This document shows positions 8,112-16,779 of a DNA stretch of 64,000 nt, one piece after another. Source of the DNA: Candidatus Melainabacteria bacterium. GTDB taxonomy: Bacteria > Cyanobacteriota > Vampirovibrionia > Obscuribacterales > Obscuribacteraceae. The stretch lies in assembly GCA_016212515.1 (NCBI GenBank), contig JACRFZ010000102.1:1-64000 (forward strand), read 5' to 3'. How positions within the stretch are numbered: the stretch's first letter is position 1; every line of letters begins with the position of its first letter. The position numbers were made by a program, and so were the translations under genes. Under the pieces are notes generated by a model. The model saw only the letters and a program-made list of their open reading frames with translations. It was not told the DNA's origin and did not search any database.

Positions 8112-8675
8112 TCAAAGAGTTAGACCCTGTGGGTTTTCGCAGTACTGTCTGGCCGAAAGTGTGAAAACAATCGGCTTAGAAACACCGGCAATCGGCACCG
8201 GTGTCGGGATTGGCAAAAGGGGCGCGCCCAGGCAGTCTGCCGTTACTTGAATTTGATAGGTGTTAACACTTTGATCGGCAGGCTTGCTGAGGGGCAGAGC
8301 CGAGCTTGTGGTGGCAAGGGTGTTGACATTGGTGACTAGAATTTCGGTCTTGATGTTTTGCACATCGAGACCAGAAAAGGCCGCTTTCACTTGCGCCAGT
8401 TTTGCATTACCTTCCGCTACTGCTGAAGGTTTGCCGTCAATGGGTGTTAGAAAGGTGTTCGCTCTGGCGGCCGAGAAACTGGCAAAGTGGATGCCTGCAT
8501 AGAGGAAGGTCACTCTCAAAAAGGCGGCACTTAAGTTTAAGAGCGGAAAACCAATGACCATGAAAAGAACCCAGAGCACCAGGGGCAGTTCCGCCGCCAC
8601 TGAAGCTCTTTCTCTTCGACCGCGGCTCAATCCTGTTTGCTTTTTTGCGCTTTCTTTCGTTCTAGCCTGTCGCAT
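8112..8675 (-). CDS. TadE-like membrane protein
   Basis: About 187 aa, with a basic N-terminus (RGRRER), the TadE-like ASVAAELPLVLWVLFM membrane helix and an extracytoplasmic domain that contains two widely spaced cysteines. A GTG at 8708 in the same frame is possible, but it lies inside the upstream TPR gene and lacks a ribosome site; the ATG at 8675 has GGAG 11 nt upstream and starts 5 nt after the TPR stop. Likely a second pseudopilin of the same system as its neighbours. Confidence 0.72.
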   Translation of the reverse strand: MRQARTKESAKKQTGLSRGRRERASVAAELPLVLWVLFMVIGFPLLNLSAAFLRVTFLYAGIHFASFSAARANTFLTPIDGKPSAVAEGNAKLAQVKAAFSGLDVQNIKTEILVTNVNTLATTSSALPLSKPADQSVNTYQIQVTADCLGAPLLPIPTPVPIAGVSKPIVFTLSARQYCENPQGLTL

Positions 8676-8680
8676 CTTTG

Positions 8681-9244
8681 TCAGCGCTCCATCGATTTTT
8701 GCTGCCACAAACCGTTCAGCTTGCCGCGCTGCATGGCTGCTTCCGGCTCAGGCTTGGAGGATATTTTGAGGAGAAGCAAGAGCTTCTGCCTGGCGGCTTC
8801 AGTTTTTACCATGCCCAGCGCGTCTTTGCAGGCTTGCGCCGCTTGCTCGAGTTTGTGGCTGGAGAGCAGAGATTCGGCATAGCGAACTTGTAATTTTTCG
8901 TTGCCGGACTCCAACTTCATGGCTTCGCTGAAAGCTTTTGCGGCATGGTCGTATTGCTCGGTATGGGCATAACTTTCGCCGAGCCAGTAAAAGTCGAGGG
9001 CTGTAGGCGGGTTGGAGCGCCCCGAGCAGATCTGGTGATAAAGAAGGAGAGCTTGAGCGAATTGCCCGCTCTGATAGAGACTTTGCGCTTTACTGCGTTC
9101 GGTATCGAGTGTGGTGCTACTGCCGAGGCTGCTGTTTGGGCTCAAATAAGCAAGAGACTGCGCGTTCTGAGCCTCAGCGGACGACAAGGAGGTCAGGCTG
9201 ACAAGTGTAAGTAAGACGAGGCGGCAGTTAATTCTGCTCATCAT
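8681..9244 (-). CDS. Exported TPR protein
   Basis: 187 aa. ATG at 9244 follows GGGAG by 8 nt and begins a clear signal peptide (LVLLTLVSLTSLSSAEA), so I reject the longer reading to 9379. The mature part has about three tetratricopeptide repeats (QSLYQSGQFAQALLLYHQI, YAHTEQYDHAAKAFSEAM, AESLLSSHKLEQAAQAC). TPRs mediate protein contacts; TPR lipoproteins such as TadD are standard parts of Tad systems, and this exported protein at the head of a TadE/TadG run may be an analogue. No lipobox is visible. Confidence 0.78.
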   Translation of the reverse strand: MMSRINCRLVLLTLVSLTSLSSAEAQNAQSLAYLSPNSSLGSSTTLDTERSKAQSLYQSGQFAQALLLYHQICSGRSNPPTALDFYWLGESYAHTEQYDHAAKAFSEAMKLESGNEKLQVRYAESLLSSHKLEQAAQACKDALGMVKTEAARQKLLLLLKISSKPEPEAAMQRGKLNGLWQQKSMER

Positions 9245-9503
9245 AAGAAAGGCTCCCTGCATTACGGTTAGCCCAGGCTGGAAGAAGCAATTTCGGTCGT
9301 GGTTGTACCGCCCTGCTTCCAACTCGGTCGTAAGCGGTTCACCTGGTCCCGTTAATTTCAGCCTGATGGCATATTGCACTTTAGAAGTGCAGTACTTTTC
9401 GCTGCAAATCTTCTTACGGACGCGTGACCAAAATCGGACAATTCCTGCGGGAAATACGCTGCTGACAAGCTCTTCGAGTCAAGAGGGAGAGATGCTCTGA
9501 CGT
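9245..9503. other. Intergenic spacer
   Basis: 259 bp between two minus-strand genes; it presumably carries the promoter of the TPR-Tad-MNIO run. I see no clear promoter, terminator or RNA. Confidence 0.4.
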
Positions 9504-10046
9504 TTATCTGGGCGGCCAGACTGCTCGTTGTTTTCTTTCTTGCAGCTCTTGCAATTCTTGAGCGGCTTGCGCCGCTTCTTCCGCCTGTTTTCTATTGGCT
9601 TCCCGCTGCTCTGCCATCTGCTCAGCCAACTTCTCTTCCGGGCTTTGACGAGCCATAAGTGGAGGGGTGCCCATAGCGAGTGTAATCTGGCTGGGACCGA
9701 GGATGGGGGCCAGTATATTGGCCATGAAAGCGAGGGTGGCATTGATCACGGCAAGGGAGCTGTTTCTTTCCCTGATACTTTTGCCCCAGTATGATGCACA
9801 GTCTTTCGTTATGACCATTCCGTCTTTGCGCCGGTAGAAGCGCACGCATAGCTTGCCTTCTTTCTCTTCTATGAGAGCGAGCGCCTCTTGCTTTGTCATT
9901 GCCGAAAGGTTGTAGACATTTTGTCGGCAGGACTGGCAGAATCGAATTCGCTCATCGCCGCTCATTTTTTGCCATTTCATGGGGCAATTGAAGAGCATCG
10001 GCATCGCAAAAAGAGGGTCTTCTTCCTTCTCCAATTCCGATGCCAT
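9504..10046 (-). CDS. Unknown Cys-containing protein with CxxC and LCVRFYRR motifs
   Basis: About 180 aa. The N-terminal 80 residues have the pattern FNCPMKWQKM, RFCQSCRQNVYNLSAMT, LCVRFYRRKDG and ITKDCASYW. I recall this arrangement from uncharacterised proteins of several phyla, where the cysteines may bind a metal; the function is not known. A hydrophobic segment (about 100-125) may span the membrane, and the C-terminus is a Glu/Gln/Ala-rich coiled coil. I prefer the ATG at 10046, which has GAGGT 5-6 nt upstream, to the one at 10058. Confidence 0.72.
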   Translation of the reverse strand: MASELEKEEDPLFAMPMLFNCPMKWQKMSGDERIRFCQSCRQNVYNLSAMTKQEALALIEEKEGKLCVRFYRRKDGMVITKDCASYWGKSIRERNSSLAVINATLAFMANILAPILGPSQITLAMGTPPLMARQSPEEKLAEQMAEQREANRKQAEEAAQAAQELQELQERKQRAVWPPR

Positions 10047-10254
10047 AGTCAACCTCATCGCAGTCTCAGAAGGGTTTCCGGGGCCCGGCGCAGAAGAATT
10101 CAGGCGTGCCTGAATAGCAGTTCAAAGAACCTAGTTTGTTCTGCCCGGTGTTTCAAGATGGCTAACCGACGAGCTTTCGAAATTTACAAAGTGATATGGA
10201 GGCGAGTTGCGTGCCCATCTGGTTTATAAACAGTCTCATTTAGAAGTAGATTGA

Positions 10255-11457
10255 TCAGGGGCAGACCGGCGCCAGATGCTCGTGAAATTCGCCTGTGTAT
10301 TTGTATTTGGGAGCAATGACAAGCTTGCCTGCTTTATCGATGTAGCCCCATTGACCGGAAAGGTACACACTGGCCAGTCCTTCCGAGAAACGGTCGGCAG
10401 CGTCGAATTGCGGTGGAATCAGTGTCTTGCCGGTCAGTTTGATATAGCCCCATTTGCCGGGAATCCACGACCGGTAACCTTTACCTATATTTTGCCAGGT
10501 TCCGAACTGCACGGCTGCAACGTCTTGCGATGGAGCGTGCACATCATGGAATTGAGGTTTGATGATGAGCTTGCCGTCAGAGTTCAGGAAACCCCAGCGG
10601 TCTGGTCGATTTATGCCCTGTTTGTAACCCAGGGCCACCGGCGCTAGATTTTGCGAGAATAGACCGGCTGCTTCGAATTGACTATCGATAACGGTCTTGC
10701 CGCTCTTGTCGATATAACTCCAGTGCGCGCCGCGCACTTCGTAGCGGTCTTCACTAACTTTGAACTGGTAAGAACCGAAGCCGTCGCCGGTCATGACGGC
10801 TGCTCTGTTGTCGCTAAAGCGACAGGCAGTTTGAAATTTCGGTTCGATCTTCCATGTGCCGGTACGATCGATAAAGCCCCACTTGAGACTGGACTGGCTT
10901 GCCGGTGCCAGACCTTCTGAGAAACTGGAAACCTCTTCGAACTGTGGTTCAATGACGAATTTACCACTCTTGTCGATGAAGCCCCATTTGCCCTGTCGGG
11001 CTGCTGCCAGTCCTTCAGAGAAAGCCAGCACCTCTTCAAATTGCGCTTGAATGACGAGTTTTCCTGAGCTATCTATAAAGCCCCACTTTGGTTCGCCGTT
11101 GTCGGTTTCGTCGCTCTTTGCAGACGGCTCGTCAATATCCTCGGTAGATTGCTCCCCACTGGCGGCTGCTTTTGCTTTCGCCGGAACAGTTACTTTTACG
11201 GCTGCCAGTCCATCACGAAATTCTCCAGCCGCGAGGAACCTGGGTTTGATGGCATAGTCGCCGTTGGGAGAGATATAGCCCCAGCGCGGGTCTGCACCGA
11301 CATCGTTCGAGGCCGTGGCCGGCGCCCATTGGCTGAGGCCAGCCAGACAGAGCAAGGACGCGGTAAGGGCAAACAGTCGCTTGCCTGTTTTGCGTCTGAA
11401 GCGGCTGTCCTGCGGCTTTGAAGTTTTTTGAATGGCCTGTCTGGCGGGGGCGTGCAT
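10255..11457 (-). CDS. Exported WG-repeat protein
   Basis: 400 aa, made of eight WG (KWG) beta repeats of about 35-50 residues, for example KWGFIDSSGKLVIQAQFEE and QWGYIDKAGKLVIAPKYKY. WG repeats are found in secreted or surface bacterial proteins and are thought to form a propeller-like binding surface; the ligand is unknown. ATG at 11457 begins a basic N-terminus and signal peptide (LFALTASLLCLAGLSQ). A reading open to 11637 would add 60 residues, but that segment covers 20-bp tandem repeats and precedes the signal peptide, so I reject it. Confidence 0.82.
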   Translation of the reverse strand: MHAPARQAIQKTSKPQDSRFRRKTGKRLFALTASLLCLAGLSQWAPATASNDVGADPRWGYISPNGDYAIKPRFLAAGEFRDGLAAVKVTVPAKAKAAASGEQSTEDIDEPSAKSDETDNGEPKWGFIDSSGKLVIQAQFEEVLAFSEGLAAARQGKWGFIDKSGKFVIEPQFEEVSSFSEGLAPASQSSLKWGFIDRTGTWKIEPKFQTACRFSDNRAAVMTGDGFGSYQFKVSEDRYEVRGAHWSYIDKSGKTVIDSQFEAAGLFSQNLAPVALGYKQGINRPDRWGFLNSDGKLIIKPQFHDVHAPSQDVAAVQFGTWQNIGKGYRSWIPGKWGYIKLTGKTLIPPQFDAADRFSEGLASVYLSGQWGYIDKAGKLVIAPKYKYTGEFHEHLAPVCP

Positions 11458-11558
11458 CTTGAAATTCCCTGTCCTTTTACTGCAGTAACTGTTGGCTTGC
11501 TCCACTGCCGAGCCGAGGGATTTAGGCGGTTTGATGGCTATTTGAGATTTCCCGGTGT

Positions 11559-11786
11559 TTACTGGCCGTTCCTTGCGGACTTTGACATTCTCTTGCGGAT
11601 TTTGGCATTCTCTCGGGGATTCTGGTGTTTCCGGCACAGCTTTGGGCTTGTGAGGCCGCCTCCAGGCTTGCGCGCTAGCCTCTGTACTACTGACGCTGCC
11701 TCTGTACTACTGGTTAAGATAGAACTATAAAAAGTAGTAAGAGCGACAACCCCCACCCGAACCAGGTTGTTTTTCTGAGCCTCCAT
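11559..11786 (-). CDS. Possible small exported protein (doubtful)
   Basis: A 75-codon frame starting at ATG 11786. Its N-terminus resembles a signal peptide (NNLVRVGVVALTTFYSSIL then STEA). Against it: no close ribosome site, and the second half reads through the 20-bp tandem repeats. It may be a chance frame in the leader of the WG-repeat gene. Confidence 0.2.
   Translation of the reverse strand: MEAQKNNLVRVGVVALTTFYSSILTSSTEAASVVQRLARKPGGGLTSPKLCRKHQNPRENAKIRKRMSKSARNGQ
11571..11630. repeat. Three 20-bp imperfect tandem repeats
   Basis: Units at 11571-11590, 11591-11610 and 11611-11630 share the form (T)CTTGCGGATTTTGGCATTC; a more degenerate fourth may precede them. The period is not a multiple of three, which argues against coding selection. 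Confidence 0.75.
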
Positions 11787-11960
11787 GAGAAAATCAAGCT
11801 TCTCGGGCTCTGAGTGGCTGCCAAGTGTGCTATTGGCGGTCAGTTGTGGAAAACTATAGGGACCGGCCCCGGAGCGGAGGCGTATTCTTGTCGCTGCCCC
11901 GGTACGGAAAATCAGTTGCGATAACAATTGCGGTCGTGTGAGGATGGTCGGTTGGTGGAC

Positions 11961-12659
11961 ATGAAGCAAGAGCCTCAAGTGAAAGAGGTTACGCCCTATA
12001 ACTCGGAGCAGGCCAAGTTTGAATTTCTGGTGGAGCGAATTTCCACCCGGGTGCGGGGCAAGATTTTTGAGTCCTTCAAGCGCCTGGTGCCGCCTACCCG
12101 CGAGTTAAAGGTCCTGGACGTGGGCGTAACTTGCGACCGGCGAGCCGACTCTAATTTCTTCGAATTGCATTATCCATATAAAGATCGTATTACCGCCGTT
12201 GGTCTTGAAAATGCCGCCTTCCTGGAGGAAATATATCCCGGTCTGACCTACGTCAAAGCCGATGCTCTGGATTTACCCTTTGAAGATGATTCTTTCGATG
12301 TGGTTGTAAGCTGGGCCGTAATTGAGCATGTGGGCTCAAGAGAGAGGCAAAGGCGCTTTATCAATGAGCTTTCCCGGGTGGGTAAGAAGATCTTTGTCAC
12401 CACCCCTAACCGCTGGTATCCGGTGGAGTTTCATACCGTGCTGCCTTTCATGCACTGGCTGCCGCCCAATCAGTTTCGCTCCGTTTTGAAAGCTCTTAAG
12501 AAAGATTATTTCGCCGACGAGGCCAATCTTAATTTGCTCGACGAGAAGGAATTTTTCGCCCTGGCGCCCCAGGGTATGAAAGTGCAGGAAGCGCATGCGC
12601 GCTTGCTGGGACCTGTTTCCAATCTGGTGCTCTACGGCGAGTGGCAAGGTCAGGACTGA
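11961..12659 (+). CDS. Class I SAM-dependent methyltransferase
   Basis: About 232 aa. The glycine loop is altered to VLDVGVTCDRR (usually GxGxG), followed by the acidic end of strand 2 (VGLEN), then ADALDLPFEDDSFDVVVSWAVIEH, the classic Methyltransf_11 signature. The SAM-binding fold is clear; the substrate is not. The ATG at 11961 is preferred over a TTG at 11928. It converges with the GT-C-like gene, leaving a 6-bp gap. As a neighbour of glycosyltransferases it may act on a glycan or lipid. Confidence 0.85.
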   Translation: MKQEPQVKEVTPYNSEQAKFEFLVERISTRVRGKIFESFKRLVPPTRELKVLDVGVTCDRRADSNFFELHYPYKDRITAVGLENAAFLEEIYPGLTYVKADALDLPFEDDSFDVVVSWAVIEHVGSRERQRRFINELSRVGKKIFVTTPNRWYPVEFHTVLPFMHWLPPNQFRSVLKALKKDYFADEANLNLLDEKEFFALAPQGMKVQEAHARLLGPVSNLVLYGEWQGQD

Positions 12660-12665
12660 GCCCGA

Positions 12666-14609
12666 TCAGTCGGTTCTGTCTTCCGTTTTGCCTTCAGTCC
12701 GGCTTTCAACATTGTTCTCTTTCAATAGTTTCACCATGAAGGTGGATGGACGCTTTCCCGGCTCCGGTAAGGCAATGAGCCTGCCGTTTTCGTCAATGGT
12801 CTGCCAGCCTTCGTCTCTGGCGGTAGTCGTGCCGGCCAGATCTTCCTCTTTCATATTGAGAGGCACTTCCTTGAGATAGGGCTCTTGCACCAGGGCTTTT
12901 ACATCCAGTGCTTGCAGCCTATTGTAGATGGCTTGCCTACTTTCTCTGGATAGCTGCCAGAAAGCTTTGATGTCGGTGATATCGGCCACGATTTCCAGTT
13001 TAGCCAGACGGGCAAAGAAGTAACGGCAACTGCCCAATTGGGCAATGCGATCACCGGGTTTCAAACCGAGCTGAGACAAGGCCCCTGGTATGAGCAATTC
13101 CACAGACTGAAAGCCTTCTCCCAGAGCTTTCTGGTTGGTCAAAAGTGGCCAATAACCGCCGCCGACAAGAGCGAGCCTGATCAGGATGAAGCCTACTATG
13201 GGCGCAGTTGCCGCCAGCCAGACTTTTCGCTTCTGGACAAGAGGAGGCTTAGAGGAGGCCAGGAAGATGCAGGCATAGACCGGCACCAGATACGGTGTGT
13301 AATAACGATCGGAATTGACGGTCACGTCAATGCCCAGCATTATAAAGCCCAAACCGACGGCTGCCGGCAACCAGAGCGGCAATGTCGCTCTCAGGGCGTG
13401 CCGGCTCAAGGGCGCGGTTTTTGAGAAAACGGCGGTCAGGGAAAGTATGAGCAGCCCGCCGCCAAAGAGCAGTGTATACCGCAGGGCATTGGCAATTACT
13501 CTTGGTATGTATTCATGCCATTCGATGATGAGCGGCACGCCTTCGTACCAGTAGGATGGGGCGTACCAGGGTGCATAGGTGGTGCCCGGGAACTGTCCCT
13601 GGAATTCATATACTTCCGGCTTGGTGCCAAGCAGGCGGGTGGGATGTACGAATTCGGGAGAGCGTCCGTGAATAATGGGCTGCTTGAGGAAGATATTCCA
13701 GCTTTGACCGACCTTCCACACATCGCTGAAAGTAAGATGTCCAGCCTTTTGCGAAATTACAGCAATGTAGGGTGCCACCAAAATGGTCAGGACCACAAAG
13801 GCGGTGAGGAGCGGCTTACGTACTTGCTTTTGGCTCAGGGCTTCCGGTACAAGCGCCAAAAGTAGGAGGTAAGAATAGGAAAGCATGGGCGCTTTGGAGA
13901 GGTAGCCGAGGGCACCGACGAAGGCCAGCAGGAGGGCGGTAAGCATGGCTCCGTCTCCACCGCTTCGGCTCAAGCGTCTCAGTTTGAGGGTGAGCGCGGT
14001 GGCTGTGAAGCCGAGGGCACTGGCCAGGAGGTCTGGTGTGCCGTACATAGTTTGCCCCAGGGCCAGGCTCGAGTATATGAAGATGAAGCTGAGGAAGACA
14101 GCCATCAAGCTGTAGAACCAGTTCTGGTCGCCCTCTTCGCTGCCGAGGCTGCTGCCCGCTTCACCGCTACTGGCGCTGCCCTCTACGCTGCCGCTGGCGT
14201 TGCCTACTTCAACGCCGCTGGCTTCTTTTTGTTGTTCTCGATTGGATAATTTGAAATTCTCCTCCAGGCGCAGCTTCAGCTCACCCAGTAGAAAGACAAA
14301 AGAAGCAGTCAGGACCAGGTAAATACAGACATTGGTAAGCCGCACCGTCAAAAGCTGCATCTCCACGGAGGCGGCCGAGAGCTTCAATACTAGTGCCGTC
14401 AAAATGCCGTAAAGCGGCGACCAGTATGGATTGATGAACAGTTGAAAATTGCCGTTGAGGAAGGCCTCACCATTATCCAGGTAGGAAATTAAATCCGTAT
14501 CCCAGAGGTTGGCTAGTCGAGACCAGGCCAGGGCTTCTTCCAGCGCCAACAAGAACCCGCCGCACAATATGGCGGTGGTTGCGAGCCTGGCGGCTCCGGT
14601 CAGCTTCAC
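12666..14609 (-). CDS. GT-C-like polytopic membrane protein (ArnT/PMT type)
   Basis: 647 aa with about 10-12 membrane helices and a C-terminal soluble domain (about 490-630). The first extracytoplasmic loop contains DTDLISYLDNGEAFLNGN, positioned like the acidic loop of GT-C enzymes (GT39/GT83), which move sugars from polyprenyl-phosphate donors. The sequence is divergent and activity is inferred. It has a hydrophilic Ser/Glu/Gly-rich loop (about 130-160). GTG at 14609 overlaps the stop of the GT2 gene as GTGA; a GT2 that makes polyprenyl-phosphate sugar followed by a GT-C that uses it is a known pairing. Confidence 0.72.
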   Translation of the reverse strand: MKLTGAARLATTAILCGGFLLALEEALAWSRLANLWDTDLISYLDNGEAFLNGNFQLFINPYWSPLYGILTALVLKLSAASVEMQLLTVRLTNVCIYLVLTASFVFLLGELKLRLEENFKLSNREQQKEASGVEVGNASGSVEGSASSGEAGSSLGSEEGDQNWFYSLMAVFLSFIFIYSSLALGQTMYGTPDLLASALGFTATALTLKLRRLSRSGGDGAMLTALLLAFVGALGYLSKAPMLSYSYLLLLALVPEALSQKQVRKPLLTAFVVLTILVAPYIAVISQKAGHLTFSDVWKVGQSWNIFLKQPIIHGRSPEFVHPTRLLGTKPEVYEFQGQFPGTTYAPWYAPSYWYEGVPLIIEWHEYIPRVIANALRYTLLFGGGLLILSLTAVFSKTAPLSRHALRATLPLWLPAAVGLGFIMLGIDVTVNSDRYYTPYLVPVYACIFLASSKPPLVQKRKVWLAATAPIVGFILIRLALVGGGYWPLLTNQKALGEGFQSVELLIPGALSQLGLKPGDRIAQLGSCRYFFARLAKLEIVADITDIKAFWQLSRESRQAIYNRLQALDVKALVQEPYLKEVPLNMKEEDLAGTTTARDEGWQTIDENGRLIALPEPGKRPSTFMVKLLKENNVESRTEGKTEDRTD

Positions 14610-15778
14610 CCGGGCTCTCCCTTACTCATGGACATGGCTGAAATAAAGAGCGATGAGAAAAAGCAGGAGACGCCAATGATAATCAAAGTACTGGCGAAGG
14701 CTGCAAACTCGGGACGAGGCAGGGGAGTCAGACCCAGGTTGAGCCATTTGAAGACCAGAACGGCCATGATGGCGCTGCCGGTCAGGGTTAACAAAAGCCC
14801 GGTAATCAAGCCTGTTTCCAACTTGAACAATTTGTAGAAGGAAAGAATGAAAGGATTGTTTCTGTCAAAGCGCCTGCTCCAGGAATAAGTTTTGGCATGG
14901 AGCCAGAGGCTCAAGATCTGGAAGCCGGTTACGGCCATGGTCAGTGCCACCATGGCTGATACTACACCAAGCGCCCTTCCTTCCGACTGAATGAGTCGTA
15001 AGAGCACGACCAGGTGCAAAAGCATGCCGCCGCCAAAGAGGAAGAGACCGGGGATGAGAAAGACCTTGTTGGGGGCGTAAATGAGCATCATGCGCAGACT
15101 GCGCCAGCCGTCTTTGAAGGTGTTGAGCTTCGACTCGCCCAGGCGCTCCCCCAATGTGATCGGTATTTCCTGGATGCGCAACCCGGCAAGTTGAGCGTTT
15201 ATGGCCAGTTCCAGATTGAATTCCATGCCCGGGCTGACCGGCCGGATTTTTTCGTAGGCTTCTCTGGTGAAGGCGCGGTAACCGCAGTAGACATCGGAAT
15301 AACTGGTGGCAAAGAGGAGGTTCAAGATGAAGGTGAGCATGGGATTGCCCACATAGCGGTGCAGCCAGGTGATGTTCTTTTCGCCCTTACCCAGATAACG
15401 GCTGCCCGTGACAAAGTCATATTTGCCCTCTTGCAGACCTTTGAGGAAGTCGGGAATCATAGTCAGGTCGTAAGTGTCGTCGGCATCAGCCATAATCAGA
15501 TAACGGCCGCGGGCATGCTCGAAGCCTTTCAAATAAGCATTGCCGTAACCTTTGAGGGGCTGGTGACAGAGGTTGGCTCCCATTGACTGGGCGATTTCCA
15601 CGGAGCGATCGGTGGAGCCGTTATCGGAGACCACGACTTCGCCGTCGATGTTGTGCTCTTTAAAAGTTTTCTGGATTTTTTCAATGCAAATACCGAGTGC
15701 CTTTTCTTCATTCAGGCAGGGCATCACCACTGATACCAGGGGGCTTAGTTTGTCTGGCTGGTCATCTTGGCTTGTCAT
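14606..15778 (-). CDS. GT2 glycosyltransferase, polyprenyl-phosphate sugar synthase type
   Basis: 390 aa. The N-terminal GT-A domain shows VSVVMPCLNEEKALG, VVVSDNGSTDRS, ADADDTYD (DxD metal site) and GSRYLGKGEKN, as in dolichyl/undecaprenyl-phosphate glucosyltransferases (DPG/GtrB-like). After about residue 225 come four predicted membrane helices. The likely product is a polyprenyl-phosphate sugar for the GT-C-like protein next in the operon. The ATG at 15778 overlaps the preceding stop by 4 bp (ATGA). Confidence 0.88.
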   Translation of the reverse strand: MTSQDDQPDKLSPLVSVVMPCLNEEKALGICIEKIQKTFKEHNIDGEVVVSDNGSTDRSVEIAQSMGANLCHQPLKGYGNAYLKGFEHARGRYLIMADADDTYDLTMIPDFLKGLQEGKYDFVTGSRYLGKGEKNITWLHRYVGNPMLTFILNLLFATSYSDVYCGYRAFTREAYEKIRPVSPGMEFNLELAINAQLAGLRIQEIPITLGERLGESKLNTFKDGWRSLRMMLIYAPNKVFLIPGLFLFGGGMLLHLVVLLRLIQSEGRALGVVSAMVALTMAVTGFQILSLWLHAKTYSWSRRFDRNNPFILSFYKLFKLETGLITGLLLTLTGSAIMAVLVFKWLNLGLTPLPRPEFAAFASTLIIIGVSCFFSSLFISAMSMSKGEPG

Positions 15779-16779
15779 CTTGGCTTGTCGTCTTGTTCAA
15801 GTTCTTGTTTGCGCAGCAAAATCATCTGCATGTTGGAAGTTTTTGCTCCCAATTTTGCCCTCACTATATCGAAACTGGTGAAGAGACTCAATAGAAGCAA
15901 ATTCTGGAAGGGGTTGAAGAGCCTGACAACCCAGGGAACGGCGATTTTTTCTTTCACTATGTGATGGAGCGAATAAATCCAGAAGCTCTGAGCCGGCAGG
16001 TAATTTACCTCTTTGACGGTCAAACCGGCAGAAGCAGCAAGTCTTTCCAGGTTGTCGGGATTGAAGATATACCAGTGCCGGGGAAAGTGATAGCCTCCCC
16101 AGTAGCGCCTGCGAAACAATTCAACGTCCAGACTTTTGCTGTTGGGTGTCTCCACTACCAGTACGCCGCCGGGCTTGAGCAGTCTGGCCAGGGACTCTAT
16201 CACCGCTTGCGGACTTCCGACATGCTCCAGCACCTGGAGCAAGACTATCAAGTCGAAACTGCCTGCCTCAAGGTCTCTTGCCGCTTCCTCCACTCTGCCC
16301 TGGACGCAGTGGAAACCCTGCTTCCGAATTTTTTCTACGGTATCGCCGTTGATTTCCATGCCATAGAGGTTGTGGCGGGCATAACCCAGTTCTGCGAGTA
16401 TTTGCAGGTTTCTGCCGTTGCCGCAGCCCACATCGAGAAAGCGCAATTCCTTTGTGGAGACATGTTTGAGCCAGCCTCTGGTTTTTCTTTTGTCGAGGAA
16501 GTCTTTGGCTTTCACCGCCAGGGGACTTATGGCGCTGTCGTAGTTGTAAGAATAATAGTTGGCCGGGTAGATGCGGCTTAGCTCAGCAGCAGTGGGTCTC
16601 GGGTTTAAATAAAGCGTATGACAGAGGGGGCAGTCGACCATGGTAAAGGTATCGCCGCTGGTGTCATACTCGAAATCGAGACCGCTAGCCACTACCGGCG
16701 CGCTCACGGCTTTGTCGCCGCAGACGGCGCAGACTGCGTTCTCCATATTCAGTGGGGTTGATGCTGTCAGGGTGCTCAT
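15775..16779 (-). CDS. Class I SAM methyltransferase with N-terminal zinc-binding region
   Basis: 334 aa. The N-terminus has CAVCGDK and CPLCHTLYLNPRP, a four-Cys zinc-binding motif seen in a group of cell-surface-glycan methyltransferases. The SAM domain follows with RFLDVGCGNGRNL, GMEIN, FDLIVLLQVLEHV and LKPGGVLVVETPN. A conserved FPRHWYIFNPDNLERL lies after the core. It overlaps its neighbours on both sides by 4 bp. The likely substrate is a lipid-linked glycan or lipid, given the desaturase and glycosyltransferases beside it. Confidence 0.9.
   Translation of the reverse strand: MSTLTASTPLNMENAVCAVCGDKAVSAPVVASGLDFEYDTSGDTFTMVDCPLCHTLYLNPRPTAAELSRIYPANYYSYNYDSAISPLAVKAKDFLDKRKTRGWLKHVSTKELRFLDVGCGNGRNLQILAELGYARHNLYGMEINGDTVEKIRKQGFHCVQGRVEEAARDLEAGSFDLIVLLQVLEHVGSPQAVIESLARLLKPGGVLVVETPNSKSLDVELFRRRYWGGYHFPRHWYIFNPDNLERLAASAGLTVKEVNYLPAQSFWIYSLHHIVKEKIAVPWVVRLFNPFQNLLLLSLFTSFDIVRAKLGAKTSNMQMILLRKQELEQDDKPR

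Larger units (their letters stand above)
11458..11960. other. Divergent intergenic region with short repeats
   Basis: About 500 bp between the WG-repeat gene (minus) and the methyltransferase (plus). It holds the three 20-bp tandem units at 11571-11630, a short direct repeat of CTCTGTACTACTG near 11680-11712, and a doubtful small reading frame. Promoters for both genes must be here but I cannot place them. Confidence 0.5.

Noticed and set aside
8676-8708. GTG 8708 as start of the TadE-like gene
   Set aside because: It lies inside the TPR gene without a ribosome site; ATG 8675 is better placed, though not proven.
11458-11637. 60-residue N-terminal extension of the WG-repeat protein
   Set aside because: It would precede a good signal peptide and runs through 20-bp tandem repeats; ATG 11457 is a better start.
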